Of a stretch of DNA of 6,936 nucleotides, positions 1-5,857 are shown in pieces. The stretch is from CAYGKP01 sp964350605 (GTDB lineage: Bacteria > Bacteroidota > Bacteroidia > Cytophagales > JAAEPT01). The translations under genes and the position numbers were made by a program. The notes under the pieces are model-generated. The model made no database searches. It saw only the letters and a program-made list of their open reading frames with translations, and was not told the DNA's origin. Numbering within the stretch: position 1 is the stretch's first letter; the number at the start of each line of letters is the position of its first letter. The stretch is taken from positions 1 to 6,936 of the forward strand of contig CAYGKP010000138.1 in the NCBI GenBank assembly GCA_964350605.1, written 5' to 3'.

Positions 1-250
1 GTTCAACCTGGGGACAGGCCAAGGCGTTTCGGTCAAGGAGGCGGTGGCGGCTTTCGAGGCCGTGATTTCACGGGAACTACCAAAGTCAATTGGCCCCCGG
101 CGTTCGGGCGATGTTGCTGCGATTTATTCGGACACCAAGTTGGCCGAGCGCGAGCTGGGCTGGCGTCCGAAGTACGACTTGCATACCATGATGAAGTCGG
201 CCTGGGCGTGGCAGAAGTTCGTGGAGGCCGAGGGCCTCATGGATAAGTAA
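1..250 (+). CDS. galE: UDP-glucose 4-epimerase, C-terminal fragment
   Basis: The frame is open from base 2 and ends at TAA 248-250, giving about 82 residues; the rest lies outside the window. The fragment matches the C-terminal part of GalE, the NAD-dependent short-chain dehydrogenase-like enzyme that interconverts UDP-glucose and UDP-galactose in the cytoplasm. Recognisable segments, in order, are NLGTGQGVSV near the beginning, then PRRSGDVAAIYSDTKLAERELGW (shown here only as key pieces: PRR, GDVA, ELGW), then the terminal WAWQKF stretch. In the family, PRR(P/S)GDVA contributes to binding of the UDP-sugar and ELGW...W.WQ closes the C-terminal domain. The GTG at 44 is an internal valine codon, not a start, because homology continues upstream. 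The catalytic YxxxK and the Rossmann motif are outside the window. The product is used for galactose metabolism or for surface polysaccharide precursors. It converges on the TPR gene with only 7 bases between the stop codons. Confidence 0.93.
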   Translation, partial: FNLGTGQGVSVKEAVAAFEAVISRELPKSIGPRRSGDVAAIYSDTKLAERELGWRPKYDLHTMMKSAWAWQKFVEAEGLMDK

Positions 251-257
251 GCTCTCG

Positions 258-1520
258 CTAGAACTTCTCGACGATCTGTTCGCGCTTGCGCTTTTTCATC
301 TTGCGGCGCTTGTCCTTTGACTTGAGCCACTCGCGGGCGTCTTTATTCATCTGGTCCTTGCGGTCCGAGAAGTCGACCAGCAGTTGGTAGTACCGCGTGG
401 CGGCCGTCGTATCGCCTTGTTCTAGGGAGATATCTCCCAAATAATCGAGCGAGTGGTGGAAGTACTTCTTCCCGTAGGCCGCGACTTTTTTGGTGTAATG
501 CAGGTTCTGCTCGAAATAGGCTTGCGCCGAATCGAGGTTCTTCTCCGAATGATACTGGTAGTAGCCCAAGAAGTAGGCCGCCATGCGCCCGCTTTCGCCT
601 TCGTAGCCTGGCATCTCAGCCTCGACCCGTTCTAGGATGGACAAGGAGGCCCGTTCCGCTTCCTTTCGTTGCCCGGTAATGTAACAGAGCCGCGCGTAGG
701 TGCGGTGGAAGTAGGCGTTGTTGGGGTAGCGGTTGTAGAGGTAGACTGCGTAAGGAAAGGCCTTGTGATACTCCTTGTTATAGCTCCCATGAATGGTAAC
801 CAGAAAGTTCATCGCCTCGATGCGCGTGTAGAAGGCTTTCTTTCCGACCAGTTCGAGTTGCTGCAGGCCCAGGTCCATGTCGCCGCGGCGAAAGAAGATG
901 AGCACAGGTTTCAGGAACGGCTTCTCGTCGGGAATCCACTCGCGGAAATAGTTGTAGAGGGCGTGGCCCATCAAGAATTCAGGCGAGAGGACTGTGTCCT
1001 CGGGGCTGAGGCGCAGGTATTTCATCGCCTGTTTCGAGGCCCCGGTGGCTTTGCCATAGTTGCCCCGATCCGAATAGAGCCGCGCTTTGAAGCCGTGGGC
1101 CGCCGCCAAAAAGAACGAGCCTTCGGGATTGTCTGGCTCGGCCTCATAGAGCCGTTCGGCGAAGGTGATGGCCGTGTCCATGTAGGCCAGGAACGGCTCG
1201 TCGTGCGATTCGTCGCGGTCGTTGGGCATCGATTGCCACCAGTGGTTCATACCCAAGAGAAAGTAGGGCAGCGGGTGGCGCGGATGGGCCTGTTTGAGCC
1301 AATTGAACTGGCGACGGGCGTAGTCGAAGTCGAAGTTGTACATCGCGTCCAACGCCTCGGTGGCCTTGTACTGGGTGGTTTTGTCCAAGAGCAGGATGTG
1401 CGAGCGCTGGCCGTCCAGGTCGTCCAGGCTGTCTTCCTCGGCCTCTACACTGATCCTGTATTGGGCCTTAGCAGGCATAAGGCAGAGGAGGAGGAGCAAC
1501 GAGAGGACGAACTTATTCAC
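258..1520 (-). CDS. Exported TPR-repeat protein, function unknown
   Basis: This 420-residue protein starts with GTG (1520-1518). In-frame TGA and TAA stops lie about 18-20 bases upstream, and the start leads directly into a clear Sec signal peptide, so the start is well supported. The signal is MNK, then a Leu-rich core, then PAKA before Gln20, which suggests cleavage by signal peptidase I. Cys13 does not sit in a good lipobox, so a lipoprotein is unlikely. The mature part is helical with degenerate tetratricopeptide-like units: about 57-91 (ALDAMYNFDFDYARRQF), 117-170, 254-295 (PYAVYLYNRYPNN, then AYFHRTYARLCYITGQRKEAE), 314-343 (YFLGYYQYH...LDSAQAYFEQ) and 356-386 (LDYLGDISLEQGDTTAATRYY). 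An acidic stretch follows the signal (residues 26-36), and the tail (400-415) is strongly basic, with KSKDKRRKMKKRKR. TPR arrays usually serve as protein-binding scaffolds; I cannot name a partner or pathway. It is transcribed divergently from the 417-residue membrane protein gene. Confidence 0.88.
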   Translation of the reverse strand: MNKFVLSLLLLLCLMPAKAQYRISVEAEEDSLDDLDGQRSHILLLDKTTQYKATEALDAMYNFDFDYARRQFNWLKQAHPRHPLPYFLLGMNHWWQSMPNDRDESHDEPFLAYMDTAITFAERLYEAEPDNPEGSFFLAAAHGFKARLYSDRGNYGKATGASKQAMKYLRLSPEDTVLSPEFLMGHALYNYFREWIPDEKPFLKPVLIFFRRGDMDLGLQQLELVGKKAFYTRIEAMNFLVTIHGSYNKEYHKAFPYAVYLYNRYPNNAYFHRTYARLCYITGQRKEAERASLSILERVEAEMPGYEGESGRMAAYFLGYYQYHSEKNLDSAQAYFEQNLHYTKKVAAYGKKYFHHSLDYLGDISLEQGDTTAATRYYQLLVDFSDRKDQMNKDAREWLKSKDKRRKMKKRKREQIVEKF

Positions 1521-1556
1521 AAAGGGTTGGGTTTATCATGCAAGAAACGACCAAGC

Positions 1557-1572
1557 GCGCAACTTCTTGCGC
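1557..1572. repeat. Perfect hairpin in the divergent intergenic region
   Basis: GCGCAA (1557-1562) and TTGCGC (1567-1572) form a perfect 6-base-pair inverted repeat with a four-base CTTC loop. It lies about 37 bases upstream of the GTG start of the TPR gene, so if transcription on the minus strand begins upstream of it, it would fold in the 5' leader of that mRNA. There is no run of T after either arm, so it does not look like an intrinsic terminator. It could also be a small operator. A six-base palindrome may be chance, so any function is inference. Confidence 0.4.
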
Positions 1573-1647
1573 AGGCTGACCGACCCATTTGTCGAACGCC
1601 ACAAACCCTGGTTTAGATTCCATCAAGATAATTTAGAACAAAAGCCG

Positions 1648-1655
1648 TACCTTTG
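1648..1655 (+). promoter_or_regulatory. Candidate Bacteroidota -7 promoter box for the 417-residue membrane protein gene
   Basis: TACCTTTG at 1648-1655 matches the Bacteroidota -7 consensus TAnnTTTG exactly. Transcription would begin near 1662 and leave a leader of roughly 35 bases before ATG 1697. The surrounding sequence (1612-1650) is clearly AT-richer than the genes. I see no convincing TTG/TTTG element at the expected -33 distance, so support rests on the -7 box and position only. The rest of the 1521-1696 gap holds no recognisable gene, tRNA or riboswitch. No clear promoter box was found for the divergent TPR gene. Confidence 0.5.
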
Positions 1656-1696
1656 CGGCCAGTTTTACTTGATACACTAGAGTTATAGACCTGCGT

Positions 1697-2950
1697 ATGC
1701 TTCCCAACTTCTTCTGGTGGACACTCCCGCTCTGGGCCGCTCTGGCGGTTTTCTCAGCACAAGTCATTCGTCTTCACGGCATGGGCACCCTCAGTCGTTC
1801 TGAAGGCATCGTCGAACGTTCCTTCCCTGCGCGTTTCGCCATTCTTTTTGGGCGCTTTGCCTCACGCCACGCCAAGTTGTTGATTCTCAATACAGTGGCA
1901 ACTACCTTCTTCTTGTTCCTTGTGCCCTTTTATCCCTTCGGATCGGGCGCAACGGTCAGCCTCGCAGCCATCATGTCGGTCATGTTGACCATCTGGGCCG
2001 CCTTGTTCGTTCGCCGTGTGCCAGTTTTCACTGGTGCACAGGTCCGTCTTTACACAGTCGCAGTACTTAGCCTAGGCTTACTCTTGGCTCTGGTGGTCTC
2101 TACCCTCACGGGCGTAGATTGGACCCCGATTCGCCTCCTGAAGCTACTTCTGGTCTACTTCGCGGGCATCAGCTTCGCCCGTCTGGTCCTGGAAGCCTTG
2201 GACCTTACTTATGGTGGCAAGTTGAGCCCCAAACGCTCGATGGTCCCTGGCAAGGATGAAGCTGCGTTCAGCCCCCGGTTGGCGGGTGATACCCTCTCCA
2301 GCTCGAACCTTGAGCCGTACATCGCTGCGCTGGTCAGTGCTGTGGCCTTGGGCGGCGCGTACCTGAACCACCTGGATTTCCGCTACCTGCCCCTCAATGG
2401 GCTCGAGGCAGTGCTTCTGCCCTTGTCGCTGGCCATCTTGAAAACCTTTGGTGCGGCTTCCTTCGCGACTTTGTCACGCCGGGTGAAAATGCGCGTCCCC
2501 GAACTGCGCTTTTTGGCGTATGCCTTCGGTGGTTTCTACCTCTTTGTTGCCTTCTTGCTATTCACGTTGTTGTTGCCCGTTCGATGGAGCGAGTGGGATG
2601 GGCACGTCAACAGCCGCCACCACTTGTACATGGCCTTTTTGGCTGCGACAATGGTTGGTTTCCTGATGCGTAAGCTCGGCGAGCGGCGCATTGAAATCGG
2701 TGTTTGGGGCGTTGTCCGCATGTTTTCGCAAGGGCTTGGTGTTCGCTTCGAACACAAAGTGGCGCATGAGGCCATCGTGCGGGGCATTCCCTTGCTGTTG
2801 GCGACCGGTGCCCTGATGCTGGCCTTCCAAGCCGGGGGCCTCTTTGGCATCTCGCTGGCCTCGATGGGCATGATCTCCAATACCGGTCTTCGCCTGGTGT
2901 TGCACCCTACCCGCACCCAAAGCGAGGGCTTTGTGGGCAGTTTGCGCTAG
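1697..2950 (+). CDS. Polytopic membrane protein; diverged, truncated paralogue of membrane pyrophosphatase
   Basis: This 417-residue inner-membrane protein starts at ATG 1697 and has about 9-10 hydrophobic segments. It has no typical signal peptide. I read it as a remote relative of the first ~440 residues of the HppA encoded just downstream. The strongest evidence is residues 381-400: GLFGISLASMGMISNTG corresponds to GLYGVAMAATGMMATTA (HppA 422-438). Other landmarks keep the same order: GISFARLVLEA (157-167) against GFSLGAESIAL (179-189); PYIAALVSAVALG (207-219) against SYVATILASMVLG (248-260); LLP (292-294) against MLP (331-333); and GFLMRKLGE (321-329) against GVLMSLATE (359-367). The loop that holds DVGADLVGKVE and DNVGDNVGD in HppA is about 19 residues shorter here and lacks those motifs (GKLSPKRSMVPGKDEA, then FSPRLAGD). 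The protein stops after the helix matching TM10, so the second half of the fold, with its Asp and Lys catalytic residues, is missing. It should not hydrolyse pyrophosphate. The frame is intact. A partner, chaperone or regulator of HppA is possible, as is a decaying duplicate. The homology was judged by eye only. Confidence 0.72.
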   Translation: MLPNFFWWTLPLWAALAVFSAQVIRLHGMGTLSRSEGIVERSFPARFAILFGRFASRHAKLLILNTVATTFFLFLVPFYPFGSGATVSLAAIMSVMLTIWAALFVRRVPVFTGAQVRLYTVAVLSLGLLLALVVSTLTGVDWTPIRLLKLLLVYFAGISFARLVLEALDLTYGGKLSPKRSMVPGKDEAAFSPRLAGDTLSSSNLEPYIAALVSAVALGGAYLNHLDFRYLPLNGLEAVLLPLSLAILKTFGAASFATLSRRVKMRVPELRFLAYAFGGFYLFVAFLLFTLLLPVRWSEWDGHVNSRHHLYMAFLAATMVGFLMRKLGERRIEIGVWGVVRMFSQGLGVRFEHKVAHEAIVRGIPLLLATGALMLAFQAGGLFGISLASMGMISNTGLRLVLHPTRTQSEGFVGSLR

Positions 2951-2964
2951 TCCTTCTTTCCTTG

Positions 2965-2999
2965 TGCTTGGGGCGATGGGGGGAAAACGCCTATCTTCG
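2965..2999 (+). promoter_or_regulatory. Candidate -33/-7 promoter for hppA
   Basis: TGCTTG (2965-2970) and TATCTTCG (2992-2999) are separated by 21 bases and resemble the Bacteroidota TTG ... TAnnTTTG arrangement with one mismatch in the -7 box (C for T). Predicted transcription would begin near 3006, giving a leader of roughly 38 bases before ATG 3044. The region lies 15 bases past the stop of the membrane protein gene, so hppA may be expressed both from here and by read-through. Assignment is by pattern only. Confidence 0.4.
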
Positions 3000-3003
3000 C
3001 CCC
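2970..3003. repeat. Inverted repeat spanning the candidate hppA promoter
   Basis: GGGGCGA (2970-2976) and TCGCCCC (2997-3003) are perfect 7-base complements separated by 20 bases. A competing pairing of GGGGGG (2978-2983) with CCCCCC (3000-3005) is also possible. The repeat overlaps the candidate -33 and -7 boxes. It could be a regulator-binding palindrome, or in RNA read through from the upstream gene a stem that attenuates transcription. There is no T tract after it, so a simple intrinsic terminator is not supported. Confidence 0.35.
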
Positions 3004-3013
3004 CCACAAAATC

Positions 3014-3034
3014 GGCGGGCTCCAACCCCCCGCC
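3014..3034 (+). repeat. GC stem-loop in the hppA leader
   Basis: GGCGGG (3014-3019) pairs with CCCGCC (3029-3034) across a 9-base loop. The stem ends 9 bases before ATG 3044, and the sequence between (ACATTATA) is AT-rich and would stay single stranded. There is no Shine-Dalgarno sequence. A stem just upstream of an unstructured start could influence ribosome access, but the sequence does not show this directly, and GC-rich DNA forms short stems easily. Confidence 0.35.
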
Positions 3035-3043
3035 CACATTATA

Positions 3044-5242
3044 ATGGACTGGTATCTACTTGTCGTCCCCGCACTCGGGGTACTCGGATTGCTTGTGATG
3101 CTCGGTAAAGCCGCGTGGGTCACACGCCAGGACGCCGGGGATGAGAAAATGAAGGAACTCGCCGGCTACATCGCCGACGGAGCCATCGCCTTCCTTCGCG
3201 CCGAATGGAAGGTCCTTTCGATCTTCGCTGTGATCGCGAGCGGTCTGCTCGTTTGGTCGGGCACCATGGTCGAGACCTCAAGCCCGGTCATCGCCATTTC
3301 CTTCATCATCGGCGCAGTCTTCTCTGCGCTGGCCGGTTACATCGGCATGAAGATCGCCACCAAGGCGAACGTCCGCACCACCCAAGCCGCCCGCACATCA
3401 CTCAAGAAGGCGCTCGCCGTTTCGTTTACGGGCGGTTCGGTCATGGGGCTGGGCGTCGCGGGTCTGGCCGTGTTTGGCCTTGGCTCGTTGTTCCTGTTGT
3501 TCTACACGCTATATGTCACTTCGGTTGGTGCCGATGTGAATGGCGTGATGATGGAAAAGGCCCTGGAAGTCCTTGCGGGCTTCTCGCTGGGTGCCGAAAG
3601 CATTGCCCTGTTCGCCCGTGTGGGTGGTGGGATTTACACCAAAGCAGCCGACGTAGGTGCCGACTTGGTTGGTAAAGTCGAAGCAGGCATTCCCGAGGAT
3701 GACATTCGCAACCCAGCCACCATCGCCGATAACGTAGGTGACAACGTGGGTGACGTAGCGGGCATGGGCGCCGACTTGTTCGGTTCGTATGTCGCGACGA
3801 TTCTGGCCTCGATGGTCCTGGGCCGCGAGATTGTTTCGGCCGATGACTTTGGCGGCATCGCGCCGCTCATGCTGCCGATGTTCATCGCGGGCATGGGTCT
3901 TCTGTTCTCGGCATTGACCATGCAAGTGGTACGCATCAGCAAAGACACCGGCAACGTCCAGATGGCCCTCAACATCGGGAACTGGGGTTCGGTCCTCTTG
4001 ACCGCTGCGGGTTGTGCGGGACTCATCCATTGGATGCTGCCCGAGGAAATGGTCTTGCGTGGTTTTGAATTCACCAAGTGGGGCGTCTTCGGCTCGATCA
4101 TGGTCGGCCTGGTGGTCGGCGTACTGATGAGCCTTGCGACCGAGTATTACACTGCGATGGGCCGCCGTCCGGTGCTTTCGATCATCAAACAATCTTCGAC
4201 TGGCCATGCCACCAACATCATTGGTGGGTTGTCGGTCGGCATGGAATCGACGGTCATTCCGATGATCGTTCTGGCCGCAGGGATCTACGGGTCCTACTGG
4301 TTCGCAGGTCTTTACGGTGTGGCCATGGCCGCGACCGGGATGATGGCGACTACCGCCATGCAACTGGCCATCGACGCCTTTGGTCCGATTGCCGACAACG
4401 CGGGGGGTATCGCCGAAATGAGTGATTTGCCCGACGAAGTGCGCGAGCGCACCGACACCTTGGATGCCGTGGGGAACACCACCGCCGCCATCGGGAAAGG
4501 CTTCGCGATTGCGTCGGCTGCCCTCACTTCGCTGGCCTTGTTCGCGGCCTTTGTAGGCATCGCGGGCATCTCGGCCATCGACATCTACAAGGCCGACGTC
4601 CTCGCCGGTCTGTTCATCGGCGGCATGATTCCGTTCATCTTCTCGGCGTTGGCGATCAGTGCGGTGGGCCGTGCCGCCATGGCGATGGTCCAAGAGGTGC
4701 GCCGCCAGTTCCGCGAGATTCCGGGCATCATGGAGTACAAGGCGAAGCCCGAGTACGAAAAGTGCGTGGCGATCTCGACCAAGGCTTCGATTCGTGAAAT
4801 GATGCTGCCCGGTGCGATTGCCCTGGTAGTCCCCGTGCTTGTTGGCTTCTTATTTGGCCCCGAGGTGCTTGGTGGCTTGCTCGCGGGTGTCACCGTTTCG
4901 GGTGTGCTCATGGCCATTTTCCAGTCGAATGCTGGGGGTGCCTGGGACAACGCCAAGAAGTCTTTCGAGAAGGGCGTGATGATCGACGGCAAGATGGAGT
5001 ACAAAGGTTCGGACGCACACAAAGCCGCCGTGACTGGCGACACCGTGGGCGATCCCTTCAAGGACACGTCGGGTCCTTCGATGAACATCCTGATCAAACT
5101 GATGTCGATCGTCTCGCTGGTCATCGCCCCCCACATTGCGGTGGGTGGTCACGGCGAAACAATGACAGCGGAGGAGCAGCTCAATTCGATACCCATCGTA
5201 CAACAATTGGAAGCTGAGCTAGCGGAAGCACCTGCGGAGTAA
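3044..5242 (+). CDS. hppA: Membrane-bound ion-translocating pyrophosphatase (K+-dependent type)
   Basis: This 732-residue inner-membrane enzyme hydrolyses pyrophosphate and couples it to export of H+ (or Na+). The family has 16 transmembrane helices and works as a homodimer; the length is normal. All signature motifs are present: DVGADLVGKVE (203-213), DNVGDNVGD (229-237), GMESTVIP (399-406), DAFGPIADNAGGIAEM (444-459), GGAWDNAKK (631-639) and GDTVGDPFKDTSGP (665-678). These Asp, Lys and Asn residues bind Mg2+-pyrophosphate. Ala481 and Gly484 in GNTTAAIGKG mark the K+-dependent class; K+-independent enzymes carry Lys and Thr there. The glutamate of Na+ pumps (in DLYESY of Thermotoga) is Gly247 here (DLFGSY), and a glutamate appears instead in TM5 (Glu185, GAES). 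I recall this shift from Flavobacterium-type H+ pumps, so H+ transport is the better guess. The C-terminus carries an acidic extension (about 704-732). ATG 3044 has no Shine-Dalgarno sequence. A shortened paralogue lies 93 bases upstream and adk 36 bases downstream. Confidence 0.97.
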   Translation: MDWYLLVVPALGVLGLLVMLGKAAWVTRQDAGDEKMKELAGYIADGAIAFLRAEWKVLSIFAVIASGLLVWSGTMVETSSPVIAISFIIGAVFSALAGYIGMKIATKANVRTTQAARTSLKKALAVSFTGGSVMGLGVAGLAVFGLGSLFLLFYTLYVTSVGADVNGVMMEKALEVLAGFSLGAESIALFARVGGGIYTKAADVGADLVGKVEAGIPEDDIRNPATIADNVGDNVGDVAGMGADLFGSYVATILASMVLGREIVSADDFGGIAPLMLPMFIAGMGLLFSALTMQVVRISKDTGNVQMALNIGNWGSVLLTAAGCAGLIHWMLPEEMVLRGFEFTKWGVFGSIMVGLVVGVLMSLATEYYTAMGRRPVLSIIKQSSTGHATNIIGGLSVGMESTVIPMIVLAAGIYGSYWFAGLYGVAMAATGMMATTAMQLAIDAFGPIADNAGGIAEMSDLPDEVRERTDTLDAVGNTTAAIGKGFAIASAALTSLALFAAFVGIAGISAIDIYKADVLAGLFIGGMIPFIFSALAISAVGRAAMAMVQEVRRQFREIPGIMEYKAKPEYEKCVAISTKASIREMMLPGAIALVVPVLVGFLFGPEVLGGLLAGVTVSGVLMAIFQSNAGGAWDNAKKSFEKGVMIDGKMEYKGSDAHKAAVTGDTVGDPFKDTSGPSMNILIKLMSIVSLVIAPHIAVGGHGETMTAEEQLNSIPIVQQLEAELAEAPAE

Positions 5243-5278
5243 CTCGGCTGGAACGCCAAAAAACAACCCGAAACTGCG

Positions 5279-5854
5279 ATGCTCAACTTGGTACTCTTCG
5301 GCCCTCCCGGGGCAGGTAAAGGCACCCAAGCCGAGAAGCTGATGGCCCACTACGGCCTGGCGCACATCTCGACGGGTGATTTGTTTCGTGCGCACATCGG
5401 CAAGGAAACCGAGCTGGGCCAACTGGCCAAGTCCTACATGGACCAAGGCAACTTGGTGCCCGACGAGGTGACCATCGGCATGCTGCGCGAGCGGCTGTCC
5501 GAGATGCGCGGCATCGAGGGGGTCATTTTCGACGGTTTTCCCCGAACCGTTCCCCAGGCGGAAGCACTTGACGCGCTGTTGCTGGAGTTCGAGACGAGTG
5601 TCACCGCCATGGTGGCCCTGGAGGTCGATGAGGAGGAGTTGAAACAACGCCTCTTGCTCCGCGGGAAGGACTCGGGCCGCGCCGACGACCAGAACCCCGA
5701 AATCATCGCCCAGCGCATTGCGGTCTACAAAGCGCAGACCCTACCGGTGGCTGACTTTTATGCCGCCCAGAAAAAATTCGCCTCGATCGAGGGAATGGGT
5801 TCCATCGACGAGGTGTTTGCCCGTCTCACCCAGGCCGTTGACGCGGCCCGCTAG
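5279..5854 (+). CDS. adk: Adenylate kinase, short-LID type
   Basis: This 191-residue cytoplasmic enzyme catalyses ATP + AMP = 2 ADP and sets the adenylate energy balance. Motifs in order: P-loop GPPGAGKGT (8-16), AMP-binding ISTGDLFR (30-37), FDGFPRT (84-90), and the LID with its arginines RLLLRGKDSGRADD (124-137), then Arg146 in AQRIAVY. The LID is the short form of about 11 residues, without the four-Cys zinc site or the long insert of the E. coli enzyme. The length fits the short-LID group common in Bacteroidota. The start at ATG 5279 places the P-loop at the usual distance from the N-terminus. The 36-base gap after hppA (5243-5278) is A-rich, has no Shine-Dalgarno sequence and shows no terminator, so co-transcription with hppA is plausible. 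obgE starts 3 bases after its stop. Nothing appears broken. Confidence 0.97.
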   Translation: MLNLVLFGPPGAGKGTQAEKLMAHYGLAHISTGDLFRAHIGKETELGQLAKSYMDQGNLVPDEVTIGMLRERLSEMRGIEGVIFDGFPRTVPQAEALDALLLEFETSVTAMVALEVDEEELKQRLLLRGKDSGRADDQNPEIIAQRIAVYKAQTLPVADFYAAQKKFASIEGMGSIDEVFARLTQAVDAAR

Positions 5855-5857
5855 GCC

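Noticed and set aside
44..250. A complete 68-residue protein starting at GTG 44
   Set aside because: GalE homology continues in frame upstream to base 2, so this is an internal valine codon of a truncated gene.
669..1616. A 315-codon open frame on the + strand opposite the TPR gene
   Set aside because: It is an antisense shadow: the translation is Val- and Gly-rich with no recognisable motif, while the minus strand has a signal peptide and TPR-like repeats.
1697..2950. Calling the 417-residue gene a pseudogene of hppA
   Set aside because: There is no internal stop or frameshift, the frame ends cleanly, and a candidate promoter precedes it. A slow loss of function cannot be excluded but is not shown.
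2970..3003. Intrinsic terminator after the 417-residue gene
   Set aside because: A stem is possible, but no T run follows on the + strand and the loop is long.
3509..4693. A 394-codon open frame on the - strand inside hppA
   Set aside because: Its composition is extreme in His, Arg, Asp and Gly, which is typical of the antisense of a GC-rich membrane protein gene. HppA is certain in this stretch.
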